A DNA stretch of 64,000 nt from Mycoplasma todarodis (GCF_004335995.1 NZ_PSZP01000001.1:1-64000), one strand, 5' to 3'; shown: positions 41,599-53,172, counted from the stretch's first letter. The notes: generated by a model not told the origin, from the letters alone. Translations and numbers: made by a program.

Positions 41599-42162
41599 AT
41601 GAAAATAGAAGAAAGCATCAAAACTAAAAAACGTGCCATTAAATTAAATAAAAAAATAGGTTTACACATAATAAGCTTACCAACAATTTTTTTGTTGGTA
41701 TGATGCGTAGTTGTTATAGTACCTTTTTTCACTTACTTTTTCTTAAAAAAACCAGAAATAACTCAACCATGAATCTATAGTATTTTCGCTTTGATTGGGA
41801 CAACCTTAATACATATTTCTCAAATTCTTTGATTATGTTTTAAGTATCTTTTTATTTATAAAAGAATAATCAAGGAATTGGGTGATAAGCCATCATATAT
41901 TGAAATTATTTTACGTAATATGGGTTGACCTTCTTTGAAATTTAATGACAAAGAACTTAAGATGTGAATGAAAAAACCATTAATTAGATTGTGACCTTAT
42001 ATCCCTCCAATTGGTTTTTTATGATTTTTAATACTTGCCGCCTTCGCGTTTATCACTGGGGGTGATGGAACCTTCTTTTCCTCTTCCAAACTCTCAGACT
42101 TGAAAAAAAGAATCGAACAAGAAATACTTGATTATGAAACTTCAAATAAAAATGCTGATTAG
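41599..42162 (+). CDS. Membrane protein (3 TM), 187 aa
   Basis: Basic N-terminus (KTKKRAIKLNKKIG), three hydrophobic segments (IFLLVWCVVVIVPFFTYFF; IFALIGTTLIHISQILWLCF; GFLWFLILAAFAFITGG), and a charged C-terminal helix. Contains seven TGA-Trp codons, so it would look shattered under the standard code. TAAAAT lies 8 nt before ATG. It is wedged between the nuclease gene and its truncated copy. No family recognised. Confidence 0.7.
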
Positions 42163-42205
42163 TTATAAAGTTTACTTAAATGATAAGACTATAAACCAAA
42201 TAAAG

Positions 42206-42230
42206 AAAAGACTATCTCTAGTCTTTTTAT
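42206..42230. terminator. Terminator between convergent genes
   Basis: AAAAGACTA/TAGTCTTTT stem, loop TCTC. It serves the 187-aa gene (+) and abuts the stop of the nuclease gene (-). Confidence 0.7.
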
Positions 42231-43328
42231 TTATAAGTTGTAAATAGCTCAAACTGGACAATGATCGGAGATGGCTGATCTTATTAAATTCTTATAATGC
42301 TTATTAGCATCTTGAGTTTCTTTTAATAAAGTTTGTTGATCAATAATATTGTCTTTAAAAACATTATATAGTTTATAGTAATCTCCAGAATTCGCTGAGG
42401 CAATGTTTGTGAAGATTTTATCGTATGTATTTGCATAATTATCAACCTTTGTTCCTAAAGAAGTTGAATTAGCACTTCCAAGTTTCAACATTGGTTTATA
42501 ACCTTTATCAACTAAAGAATTGAAGGGTTCGTTTTTATATGTTGTATGAATATTTGTATCACCCATAAAGATCATATTTTTATTTGAACCATCATGTTGG
42601 TCAAATCAATCCATTACTGTAGGAAGATTTTTTGCTTCTCAAACCTCTTGAACACCATTTCCGTGTTGATCTTTTGTTTCTCCCTTACCTTTACCCGGAC
42701 CATCTGCATGAATTATCGCAGCTGTAAATTCACTATTCTTAGTTTTGAACTTAACTCCGAAGGGAGGTCTTTTGTATTGCATTCCAGATAATTTTGGGTT
42801 TGCATATATTGCACCAGGTTCTGTAGTATTATCGAAGTTTTCAGGAGTATATAAATCTGATCTATATACAAATCCATAATGTTCGACAGTTGCACTCGAA
42901 CCACCCGCAAGAGTTCCTGATTTATGTTTTGTATAAACTGCTTTTCAAGGGTTATTTGTATATTCTGATAAATAATCAGCAATTGTAGTAACAGCTTTTG
43001 TATCATCTACTTCAGCCAATCCAACCATTGTCATCTTGTTATATTTAATTACCTTAGCAATTGCAGAGTTCTTATACCCTTTGCCTTTACCATCGTTTAA
43101 TATGTTTCAGAAACCTATTTTATATTCTCCAGTAGCTAAAGACTTTTCTGGTGTCTTGATTTCATCTTGTTTTGGTTTGTTAGAATCTGGCGCCTTAGTC
43201 TCATCTTTTTTTGAGTCATTAGGATTTGGTGTTTCAGTTTTATCTTTTTTCAGTCCACAAGAGATTGTTAATGCAATTGGCGTTGCAATCGCAAGTGGAG
43301 TTAAGGCATAAATAATTTTTCTTTTCAT
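42231..43328 (-). CDS. mnuA: DNase I-fold membrane nuclease lipoprotein (MnuA-like), 365 aa
   Basis: Signal peptide with lipobox TISC|GL, then an Asp/Lys/Pro-rich linker. An endonuclease/exonuclease/phosphatase-type domain follows, with IGFWNILN at the first strand, GLAEVDD (metal-binding Glu), AAIIHADG, FMGDTNIH (catalytic Asp/Asn) and the final ISDHCPVWAIY (Asp-His). These are the conserved blocks of the DNase I superfamily. Lipoprotein nucleases of this kind let mycoplasmas degrade host or environmental DNA for nucleotides. TATAAT lies 6 nt before ATG. The gene symbol reflects family, not proven orthology. Confidence 0.85.
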
Positions 43329-43334
43329 GTATTA

Positions 43335-43340
43335 ATTATA
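43335..43340 (-). promoter_or_regulatory. -10 box of the nuclease gene, leaderless layout
   Basis: TATAAT on the minus strand with 6 nt to the ATG at 43328. Confidence 0.55.
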
Positions 43341-43363
43341 TTCATATATTTTAATTAGAATAA

Positions 43364-43597
43364 ATTATTATTTCAATTCACCTACTTGCAACTATTGCAT
43401 TAGCTTGGATTTATGATTTTGGGACAGCTAAGAGACTTAAAGATTCAAACTTTAAGTCTTTATCTAAAAAATGCACTTTAGAGCAAGGGCATACCTTCTA
43501 TGTTGCATTAAGATATATTGGTGTTATTCACTTTATTATTAATAACTTCTTTATACTTATAAGCTTAATAGTTATCTTTATAGCATTCTTAATTTAG
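43364..43597 (+). pseudogene. Start-less membrane-protein fragment
   Basis: An open frame of about 77 codons without a start reads ...LLATIALAWIYDFGTAKRLK... and ends in a hydrophobic helix, FFILISLIVIFIAFLI, and TAG. It looks like the C-terminal end of a lost membrane-protein gene. Confidence 0.4.
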
Positions 43598-43605
43598 GCA
43601 GTAAA

Positions 43606-43637
43606 AAAACACCGCACATTATTGTGTTGGTGTTTTT
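43606..43637 (-). terminator. Terminator of the SIR2 gene
   Basis: AAAAACACC-GCACA / TGTGT-TGGTGTTTTT hairpin overlapping the TAA stop of the SIR2 gene. Confidence 0.7.
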
Positions 43638-46600
43638 AAAATTTATTATTTTCTTTAACCATTCTTTTCAACTTCTTTGACTTTTCAGGACTGAGGAATT
43701 TGATCATGTTGTTGATATCTTCCGGAAATAAAGAATATTTATAGTTTTTTTGTATTGGGACCAATTCAGCTTCTAATTGAGTATATAAAAAATTAGCAAT
43801 TTTGTGTGTCATTCTTTTATTTATCATTCTAGTTATTGTTGAATATTCATCATTATTTAGGTGATTAGTTTTATTATTCACAAATAAATCAGAGAGTTTT
43901 TTTGAATATTTTTCAAAGCTACCTTCATCTATGTTTGATATAAAGTAAGCAACTTCTCATTTTGTTAATTCGATTTCCGAAAATGGTATTTCTTCCTTAC
44001 AATTTTTGATCCACCTTCAAATATATCAATGTTTAATTTTCCTGATGAAGAACTCAAAAACATTTCTTTCTCCATTTTCTTTTTGAAGAAAATCAATTAA
44101 TGTTTTAGGATCCTTTTCTTGTTGATTCACGAATAAGAAATAGATAATAGCCTCTGCATTTCATTGCTCTGTTTTTTTGTCGGTTAACTTATATAACTCA
44201 ATAGCTTGATTAACAGTTGGCATCTTTGAGTTTCAGGTTGATTGATAACGTATATACAATTGTGCCCCTTCCCAAGTTTCATAACTCGAGTTATCAAGCA
44301 CTTCTTTAAAATAACCAGGTTTCCATTTGTACACTTTTTCAAAAATCAAATCTAGCATTTCTTCGATATATTTATTGTTTCTTTCTTCTCTTTTATATAT
44401 TTCCAATAATTTTGTTGTATCTTCATCGGCTCAAATAGAAAACCTGTCATAGTTTTGAATTTTTATTCGTTTTTTAAGCGTTTTAAAAATTTGTTGTTGT
44501 TTTGCATCAACCTCAAGAATATTTATTGAGTTTTGAATTTCTAACTTATTATCAAAGGCGGGTTTAATATCAAGATAGTCGTAAGAATAATATCTTTCAT
44601 TTCCAAGGAGTCTATTACGCATTTCTAAAAAACAAATGTATTCTTCCAGTTCCATTTCTTTAATGCTGTTTTTTATATTGTTAACATAACAATGTTCTAA
44701 TTCGGATATCCCATATAATATTTCAATATCCTTCAATGTATTATTTTCAGAAAGGAATTTTTGAAATGCATTTCAAAATTCTTTTTTGTTAAATTCTTTT
44801 TGTTCAACCATTTTATTAACTTGTTTTCAAGAATCTATATTAAGGATTTCTGTTTTACCATCAATTGGTTGACCATCATATTTAGAAAATGCGTCTCCCC
44901 CATCACTTCAAGAAGATATTCTATAATGATTTGTTTCAGGGAATGAAGAAAAATGGGTATTTTGTTTAGATATCTCTTTAATGAATTGTGTCTCATATTT
45001 TGTATTTAAAAATATTTGACAGAGTGTTCTGAGTAATAAAAATCTGTATGATTGGGCATATTGCATTTTTTCAACCATTTTTTCCATATTAGCAAAAGCC
45101 TCCGAGATATTTTCCACTTGTTCTAGGAAAGCATCTCTATATTTTTTTATTGAGAAAATAATTAAAACTATTTTTCTTATATTGTGATCGTTTTTTAAAG
45201 ACATTATAAAATTAGGTAAAGATGTTATTCTTTTAGGAATTTCAATCCCATAGAAATCTTTTTTAAACTCCAGAGTCCTTTGTATTATTTTTGTTAAATT
45301 TCTTGAACCTTCCTCATAAAAAGTCGAATAAAGAAATCGTTCATTTTCTTCGTGATTTTCCAAGTCCAACAAAGTAAAATTTTTCACAACTTTATCAGCT
45401 AATGCTGTTCGTATATTTCTAGGTCTGGAAATGGCATTAATTATTAAATACTTTTGAATGTTTTTGTATTTATCAAAATCTATCTCTTTAAAATACTTCG
45501 TTATAAAAACGCTGGCACTAAAATCAAAACTATTATGGAAGTTATTATTTTGATATTTGATTGTTTTATCAAAAGTCTCCATAATTAATTCCAACTCTTT
45601 TTTATTCACTTCTTTTAATCAATGGAGGTTATTGATTGGAAGCGGATCGCAATTAAAAAAATATTTTTTCATCTCACCTTTTTTTATATATCCATCATTT
45701 TCCAACCAGTTTACAACACTTAAAAAATTAGGGGTCTGCAGTGGTTTTTTAAGCCCTATTTTCTTTTGAGCCTCTTCGAAAGTTAAGGCGCCTTTTTTTT
45801 CAAGTTTCAACTTACTTAAAAATATGTTGTATATGTCATTTGTTATATCATCACTAGTAAAGGCACTTCCCCCATCACTCTCTCCCGCTAGTATTTTCTT
45901 TAAATCGTCAGGAATATGAATAATAGATTTATTTAAAAGCTTCGTCATATACTCTCAAAGCTTTCTAAAATTTTTCTTGAAGCTAGATTCGTTATCGGTT
46001 TTTATATTAAGGATGTTTATATTCAATTCTTTATACATATCCCTTATTCTATTCTCTATAAATCTTTCAATAGGGAAATAACAAATTCAAAAAATCTCAA
46101 CCATTCTATTCGGATCATTTTTAATTTTCGATAACGTTTGCAAAATATGTTCTTCACTTAATGAAGAACCGATTATAACTATAGTTTCATAACGAAATGC
46201 ATCTCGCTTGTTATTTAAGAAATGTTCCAATACTTTTCTAACTCCAGATGTTTTTTTAACATAACTACCAAGTGAAAGTAATGTCTCCTTAGAATCTACA
46301 TACCCTTCTTCATCCGCAAGACCATGAATATGATAGAGAAAATCATCATTACTCCTTGATGCTTCTGTTAAGTTAAAATTATCACTAATGGTGTTGATTG
46401 ATTTTTTAAACAATACATCTTCTAGGACTCTATCGTAATTAAATGTCAAAGTTGAAATATTATTGTTCGAAGCAGCTTTTATTGTTTCATAACCTTTTTT
46501 GAATCATAAAACTTCAGACTGTGGCAAAGGTTTAATTTTCTTAATTGAAACTCTTTTTGAGAATGAAAGAGATAACTTGTTATTATTAAAATCATTTAAA

Positions 46601-46821
46601 AGCTGCTTCGCGAATGCTGATGAAATATTTTTAGATAATTCCGTTTCATCATTAACAAATTCCTCCAATGAATTTAATGCTAAATCACCTCAAGATTTAG
46701 CACCTTCAGCTATATTGTAATTAATTCCTGCACCAAACAAGAAAGTCACTTTTTTGTTTTTTATTGGAGCACCAATACGATTCGCAAGTATTGTAGCAGC
46801 AACTTTAATATTCTTTTTCAT
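43636..46821 (-). CDS. SIR2-domain defence-type protein, 1061 aa
   Basis: The N-terminal domain carries SIR2 landmarks: FLFGAGINYNIAEGAKSW (NAD-binding GAG, about residues 28-45), TFNYDRVLE (about 125-133), HIHGLADEEG (catalytic His of the HG motif), then IIGSSLSE. Residues about 260-1061 are helical and charged, without a recognised family. This layout and length fit the large defence sirtuins (DSR/Thoeris-like NADases) that deplete NAD upon phage infection. Start: AAGGAG before ATG. It is a single gene, between the nuclease gene and a divergent nuclease-like gene. Phage defence is inferred. Confidence 0.8.
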
Positions 46822-46861
46822 TTAACTCCTTTTTTATAAATTATATTGAAACTGCTGCATA

Positions 46862-46891
46862 TTGTTGTAATTAGTTAAAAGTATTTATAAT
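46862..46891 (+). promoter_or_regulatory. Promoter, leaderless layout
   Basis: TTGTTG, 18-nt spacer, TATAAT, then 6 nt to the ATG at 46898. Confidence 0.6.
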
Positions 46892-46897
46892 TAACCT

Positions 46898-47830
46898 ATG
46901 AAAAATATAAAATTTACAAAAATAGAAAAACATAATTTAAAATCAATATTTGGTAATGAACCTCAATTTACCAAGTGATTTGAAGAAGAGGGTAAGAACT
47001 ATATAGAAGAAACTCTTAGAATAGCACTTAAAGACATCCATACAGAACAACCAGTTGGAAATTACTACTTAGATGTATATGCAAAAATAGACGGCACAAA
47101 TGATGGTGTAATCATCGAAAATCAATATGGAACTCAAGACCATAAACATTTAGGTCAATTATTAACTTATGCAGCCGGCTTAAGCACAAGTGAATCAAAT
47201 GTTAAATATATCATTTGAATCGCTGAAAACAGCAGATCAGAAGCAGTTGCGGCGATTGATTGATTAAACAAGATATCTGGAGAACAAATAAACTTCATTG
47301 TTCTTGTACCTAATATTATTTCAATAGGCGAAGGAGAAAAGGCTTTCTACTTTGATATCGTTACCCAAGCTAATGACTTTGAAAAAGTTGCTTCTGCTTA
47401 TCAATCAAAGGAACTTTCTGAAAGAAATAAAGAATACCTTGATTTCTGAACTAAGTTTGATAAATGAAATAAAAACAATGGATTAAATGTGGGCAAGGCA
47501 ATCCCAGAGCAATATAGATATATTTATACACCAAATAATATAAGAAGATATATTGAACTTAGAGGCAGAGAAAATACCTTTGCAGTTAAGTTTGTTTCTT
47601 ATACAAAAGAAGAACATATTTCATTACAAGATAATGTTGATAAAATATGTGAGCTTCTTGGTGTTGAAGAAAATCAAATTCAATTTGTTTCACTTAATAA
47701 TAAAACAGAATGAGGATTTGCATTATTATCAAAATATCAATATCCAAAAGAAACAACTAAGGGATTTGAATTTTGAAAAGAGATGATTAATAAGATTGAC
47801 TTGGTTAAAAAATGAGTTGACTCATTATAA
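46898..47830 (+). CDS. PD-(D/E)XK nuclease-like protein (DUF4268-type), 310 aa
   Basis: Residues about 50-100 read GNYYLDVYAKIDG, then VIIENQYGTQDHKHLGQLLT. This is the D...ENQ core with the DHxHLGQLLTYAAG line typical of the restriction-like DUF4268 nuclease family. The middle has WIAENSRSEAVAAIDWLN. The C-terminal half has RRYIELRGREN and a small alpha/beta segment. No methylase partner adjoins it. Probably a DNA-targeting accessory or defence protein. Confidence 0.7.
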
Positions 47831-47853
47831 AAAAACATGGCTTGCCATGTTTT
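47830..47853. terminator. Terminator between convergent genes
   Basis: AACATGG/CCATGTT stem, loop CTTG, with flanking A and T runs on both sides. It ends on the stop codon of the restriction gene (-). Confidence 0.7.
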
Positions 47854-49657
47854 ATATTTTGTTATTGAACGTATTTATCCTTAAAATTTCTTTATTTTCG
47901 TCTATATTTTGGTAATCTTCACCAAATCTTTTCGCTATATAACTAAGTCTTCTCTGATCTTTTAAGAGATTAGCACGTATTTTTAGATTTGTTGGCCGAA
48001 GCTTAGTATCATAAAATATCCCATCTGGTTTTAGAATTAAATATCCCTTATCTCATAATTTGTGTGTGTTTGGATCTAAGAGTAAAGAATTCAGCGGATC
48101 GCTAATTGACTTATAATCTTCAACAGCTCTTGCTGAAGAGACTTCGTATATGTGCGCTCTTTCAAAAAAGGGGAAATGTATATCCTTTATTGATGTATAG
48201 TTTTCAATTGTTTTCATCATCTTTTTATAATATTCATCAACTTCATCAGAAAATTTTTGCCTTGCTTTTCTTGTTTCTAAATCATTTTGAGATATTTGAT
48301 TATGCTTCTGATTAATTTGACTTTTAATTATTTCTTTTTCTTCTTGTTTTGAACCTTGGATAATATTATTATTTAATATATTTTTAATATAAAAGAAAGC
48401 TCCTTCAGTCCTATTATAACCACGTTCTTTTTCTAATTTGACAATTCCAGGAAAAGAGAGGCCCAATTTATTCATGAAAAATGTTTTTAATCCACTAGTA
48501 AGATATGCTTTTGTAGCATTATTAAAATAACCTCCAGCATTTAATAATATTTTCACATTATTTTTAGCTATATGTCCAACGTATAAGTTTTTATTTATAT
48601 AAAAAGTTTTTTTGCCTAAAAACGGAGTTAATAATTTTGGTCCATAATTTATATTTACATCCTCCGGAGAAATAGCAAGGTTGCCCCCGAGTATTAAGCC
48701 CCATAAGTTTCATAAGACTGTACTGAATTTCTTATTATCAACAATTTTCTGAGTTCCAATAGTCATAGTATACAAATCTTTAGTTTTGGTTAATTTAAAT
48801 TCGTATTCTGAATTTAATATATCTTTTTCTTTGATAAATTCCAATAATTTCTCTTTTACTTTTGAGGGATAATAATCGAACGATATTTGTTCTTCAATTT
48901 CGCCCTCAATCATTAGTATTTTCTTTAAATTTTTCGACATTTTTTTATAAATCTTTTGTGCGATTTCCTTTGATCTATCAAATTTAAAATACACTTCATC
49001 GAATTTATTCCCAATATATTTATCAAGCTCCGGTTCAAAGGAAGCATACTGTGATAACCTATATAAGCTTTTGCTATTTTTACCGGAAGATTTAAAAAAT
49101 AGGGGTAAGAAATTTGAATTTAATTCATATGCATCGTTAAGCTCTTTGTTTATTCTTTCTGGATTCTTTATTAATTGAGTTGAAAATAAGTTGGTAATAA
49201 ATATCCCATCTTGGAAATCATTTATTATTTCATTCTTGGAGATTCTTTCTCCTTTAAATCATTTATCAAAATTTTCTTTGAAGTCTTTTGTATTCTTTTC
49301 TCTATAAATAAATGAAATATTTTCAGAATTTTTATTCATTATTTGGCTTTTGATCGTTATTTCTCCAGTAAGTATTTCAAAAATACCAATAGCTAATGAA
49401 ATGAATATCTTATCTCTTATCGTACCAAAAACCAGGTTCTCCCTATTTTTATTCTTATTGTTTATTCTTGATATTTCTTTTGAGAAATCAACTCCATTTT
49501 TAAAGAGTTTTACTAAATCACTATTATTTTTTGTTTCGACGAATTCCAAATGAATTATATCGCCTTCTTTGAATAGTTCTTCAAATAATTTAATTGTTGT
49601 TTTAGGTGTTAAACCTGGTTGTTGTAATGAATTGGGTTTTAAAATTATTTGTTTCAT
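47852..49657 (-). CDS. Type II restriction endonuclease candidate with HNH site, 601 aa
   Basis: The C-terminal 110 residues carry an HNH-type nuclease pattern: FERAHIYEV (first His), DPLNSLLLDP (Asn) and NTHKLWDKGYL (second His). This resembles HNH restriction enzymes with the AAHI...NNLLLL...HxLFDxG signature. The N-terminal 450 residues (target recognition?) are not recognised. The gene overlaps the 3' end of the adjacent C5 methylase gene by 13 bases on the same strand, as expected of an R-M operon. Target sequence unknown. Confidence 0.75.
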
Positions 49658-50877
49658 ATTCTAAATACCTCATCAAAGATTGGCAATAAATTATTAACAA
49701 CAATAGAATTGCCGGCCATTTCATAATAAGAACGAATTCCATAACCTAATTTTTTTATAGAAATTCAATCCTTGTCATCGAATCCCATTATTCTTAGGCA
49801 TTCTCTAGCTGTGAGAAATCTATAGTAATAATTATAACCCTTGAAATCTGGCCTATATTCCTCAACTAACTTTAGAACGTTTTCAAATTCACTAACATTA
49901 ATCGTCCCTGGTGATGGTGTCCTATCATGCTTTTTCGTTAATGTATTTGTGTGTGAAAATCGAGTTTCTAACAATTTAGGAACTTTTCTTCTCATACTTT
50001 CTCTTGAAGGTGTAGGTTTAACCATAGCCATAACTTGTTCAACCTCATATTTCTTTCTCTCAATTATTTGTTCTAAAGTTTTTGTTCTAAAGTTGTATTT
50101 TTCAAAATAAAGATCTATCAATTCTTTTTCTTCTTTAAATTCAGCTCCGCCTAAAACAGATAATGCAAAAACTCTTTTTCTTGATTGTGGAATGCCGAAA
50201 TCAAGGGCGTTACATTGGTATGTTTTTGTGACATAACCCATTTCCCTTAAGGTTCCTATTCATTCATCATAACCTTTTTTAAACTCTTTGTTTTTAACCA
50301 ATTGAGATACATTTTCCAATAAAAGAAACTTAGGCAATTTATTAGAATTTATTTTGTTTATACCTTTTATAAGTCTTTCAACCTCATACAGAAGACCTGA
50401 TCTTTGACCTTTTAAGCCAGTTTTCATTTTTGTGAATTGTGCTCCAGTAGAGATATCCTGACAGGGAAAAGAATAAGTAATAAGATTCGCTTCTCTGTTA
50501 ATAATTTCTTCGGGTTCTATATCTAAAATTGAGCCCATATTTTTTGTATTTTCATTAGCTCATAATAATTCCGAAAGAAATTCTTGAGATTTAGAATATA
50601 AACTTCTTTCCGTCACGGGAGTTTGACCATCATTAGAAAAAACCATCTTTCTCTCTTTGATTATTTTTAATAATTCTTCCTTAGTTTTTTTTGTAAATTT
50701 ATTCATCCCCTTGTGGTGAATTTTATTATAAGCCAATATTGATTTTATTGCTCACTCAGAAGTGCCGACGATTTCGAAGTCATTACCATATGTTTTTTTT
50801 ATTATGTCAAGAGCTTTGTGTTGCGCACCAATACCTGAAAAAAGCTCTATCACCTTAAGTTTATTGTTATTTTTCAT
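49645..50877 (-). CDS. DNA (cytosine-5) methyltransferase of the R-M pair, 410 aa
   Basis: All main C5-methylase motifs are present: VIELFSGIGA (motif I, SAM binding), YSFPCQDIS (motif IV, catalytic Cys), LLLENVSQL (motif VI), QSRKRVFAL (motif VIII) and GYGIRSYYEMAGNSIVV (motif IX/X). The region between VIII and IX, with ETRFSHTNTLTKKHD, is the target-recognition part. TAAAAT lies 6 nt before ATG (leaderless layout). It would protect the host DNA from the co-transcribed nuclease. Confidence 0.92.
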
Positions 50878-51433
50878 ATTAATATTTTAACAGTTTTTAA
50901 CTATTTTGGAACTTTATAATACTACTTTCTTCGTGATAAGAGTTTAATTCTCATTTTCAAAAGACTTTAGTTGTATATTCAATGCGAAAACTCAAGATTA
51001 TTCTTTCGGTTTTATAGATGCACACTGCTTTGTATTTGTACAAATGGCTTCCTATGTGCTTATCCATAAATATAATTTAATTGTTTTATTTAGCTAATTT
51101 TATACACATTGATACAAAGTGTTCGTATGCATGGTGTCAGATAAAGCAACTATTTTTATCATTTGAACAAAACTGAGTCTTAAACTAAGACTTCTTTACT
51201 GGGTAATTCTATTTCTTTATGCCCCTCATCTTTAAGGAGCTTATAATAACTTTTGATGGCCGATATCATAAACCTCTTTGTATTTATTAAATATTACACT
51301 AACTAATAACATGCTTTTATAATCTAATTTATACCTTTCCAATAACTCAGCATATTTTATATATATATATTTCAATTGTTCTATATGAATAGTTCTTTAT
51401 TTTTTCTAAAAATTTTTATATGTCATATTTAAA
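50878..51433. other. Gap with a degenerate repeat copy and a gene remnant
   Basis: About 556 bases with no intact gene. Near 50984-51060 lies a worn copy of the dispersed repeat (CTCAAGATTATTCTT..., then a TTTGTATTTG segment). At 51183-51365 lies a minus-strand coding remnant. Confidence 0.5.
51183..51365 (-). pseudogene. Frameshifted C-terminal remnant of an unknown gene
   Basis: One frame reads KYAELLERYKLDYKSMLL...NKYKEVYDIG and stops. A second frame continues SAIKSYYKLLKDEGHKEI...VLV and stops. This is consistent with a one-base shift in an old gene. Family not recognised. Confidence 0.4.
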
Positions 51434-51434
51434 T

Positions 51435-51458
51435 AAAAAAAGACCACCTGGTCTTTAT
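51435..51458 (-). terminator. Terminator of the DUF3883-type gene
   Basis: AAAAGACCA/TGGTCTTT stem with minimal loop. Confidence 0.65.
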
Positions 51459-51493
51459 GTTATTCTTTGTTTCCTTTGTTTTTAATAATACTT

Positions 51494-52609
51494 TTATTTA
51501 TATAATTTTCCTTGATATGAAGCGACACTAAATTCAACATCTCTCAATATTATTTCTGCCGGAATAATTCTAATATCCTTATTTTCTACGTAAAATATAA
51601 CGAACCGCTTAAGATCATTTGACTTTAGCCGTTCCATTTCATTTGTAGAAATATGAAAACTTATCTTTTTAGATGATACTATACTTTTTATTTCAATTGT
51701 AGCGTATTCTTTATTATTTTTCTTTATCATCAAATCATAACCAGCTCTAACATTAGTTTTGAAAGTTTCCTCAATCTCTATCTTATCTTCTTTATTAATA
51801 TCAAGTATTTCAAACACTTCGCGATCATATGAATTTATAGCATTCATCATTAATTTGTAAGTATCATTTTCAGCGATCCTACCATTCTCTTTCATTGTTT
51901 TACGATCTTTTTCTTCACTTGTAGAATCTTTTGAATATCCACTTCTTTTAGTTGGTGATTTCTTAGACGCTAAGTCTTTATATTTACTTGAAAAAATAGA
52001 TGTTTTATTTTGAGGGGTTATTGTTTGATTTGTTGTGCCCAACAGTAAAGAAAAATGTTTTTCAAATAATTCAAAATTCTTCCAAACAATTCTAGCTGGG
52101 TTATTTGAGTTTGTTTTCTCACCATTTTCTTTCATAACTTCAACAACATCATTTTCATTTTTGCATGATTTTTCTTTAATAAAGTGAAAATTATAGATTA
52201 TCGCTTCAAGCGTTTTCTTGAAAATTTTCCCTCCGTTGTTATAGACATTTTTTATATTTTTGAATACATTTTCATCTTTTTTAAAATATTCGTCCTTTTC
52301 ATTTACTGAATTAATTTTTGTAAATTCAATTTCTTTATTTTGTAATTTTTGAGCAAAGCTTATCATTGTATTGCTTTGGAGTATTTCCTTTGACATGGGA
52401 ATAAAACCCATTAGATACGCACTTAAATAATTATAGAAAAATGTATTTAGCGCGATTCTTCTTTCTTTATTATTGATCTTAATCTTGATTTTATCAGTTC
52501 CTGTTGATTCAATATTTTTAATATCATAAGTATTAAATTTATATTCCTTATTAAATTCAAATTGAAAAGCGACACTGTAAATTCCTTGAGATTTTTTAAT
52601 TTTTTTCAT
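51494..52609 (-). CDS. DUF3883-type nuclease-like protein, 371 aa
   Basis: The C-terminal 130 residues read GRIAENDTYKLMM..., RAGYDLMIKKNN, YATIEIKSI, then ISTNEMERL and RFVIFYVENKDIRII. This is the G..aE..v / GYDi / iEVKs / iS.nE pattern of DUF3883, a PD-(D/E)XK-like domain (D, then E-x-K). The N-terminal 230 residues are Lys/Asn-rich with no family recognised. It has its own AGAGG site and terminator. Such domains occur in restriction and anti-phage proteins. It may be a second restriction-type enzyme without a methylase. Confidence 0.7.
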   Translation of the reverse strand: MKKIKKSQGIYSVAFQFEFNKEYKFNTYDIKNIESTGTDKIKIKINNKERRIALNTFFYNYLSAYLMGFIPMSKEILQSNTMISFAQKLQNKEIEFTKINSVNEKDEYFKKDENVFKNIKNVYNNGGKIFKKTLEAIIYNFHFIKEKSCKNENDVVEVMKENGEKTNSNNPARIVWKNFELFEKHFSLLLGTTNQTITPQNKTSIFSSKYKDLASKKSPTKRSGYSKDSTSEEKDRKTMKENGRIAENDTYKLMMNAINSYDREVFEILDINKEDKIEIEETFKTNVRAGYDLMIKKNNKEYATIEIKSIVSSKKISFHISTNEMERLKSNDLKRFVIFYVENKDIRIIPAEIILRDVEFSVASYQGKLYK

Positions 52610-53172
52610 AATATGCCTCTTTCGTATAATTAAATTATAAACTTAAGTTTTTAAAATACCCCAATACAAATAAAAAATCATTTCACTAACGCATAGTTCA
52701 ATACTCCACTAGTATATTGCGGAGATAACGTTAAATAATAAAATAACCAACAATAGAAAGAAAGCATAAGTGAACAGTTTTGTATCTTAACATCTTTATT
52801 CTTAGAACTGAAAGGTCTTTAATAATAAATTAAAGATTCAACAATGCAAATGGAAAAAACCAAGAATAATCTTGGTTTTTATTTATACAAAGCACATACT
52901 GGTTTTGTATTTGCTAAGAAGACTTTCAACAAAGAATAATATAGATATGAATTTAATTATTCTTTATTATTAGAGTTAAATGATAATACTCATTATCAAG
53001 AACGTTTAGATAATAAAAAGGACTTATTATGTAAAGATAATGGAAGAACACTATTGAGAGTTAAAATGCAACTAATAAAAATTAGGGAGTTATTCTTGGT
53101 TGCTCGATTATAATTTAATTGATTTAAATATCAAGAATATGTACACGCAATTTATGAATGGAGAAGCCAGTT
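52610..53172. other. Gap dominated by the dispersed repeat
   Basis: No intact gene. It contains a worn repeat copy (about 52690-52800), then a good copy (52853-53040). Confidence 0.55.
52853..53040 (+). repeat. Dispersed intergenic repeat, copy 1
   Basis: It begins with the palindromic terminator-like CCAAGAATAATCTTGG and T run. It continues through a segment translatable as KAHTGFVFAKKTFNKE, then TAA, then YRYEFNYSLLLEL. It includes an imperfect version of the AACAAAGAATAAT / ATTATTCTTTGTT inverted repeat. The 3' extension reads ERLDNKKDLLCKD. Confidence 0.75.

Noticed and set aside
43364-43597. A real 77-aa gene
   Set aside because: Open and hydrophobic, but there is no start codon in frame before the hydrophobic text and no promoter or ribosome site, so it is listed as a remnant.
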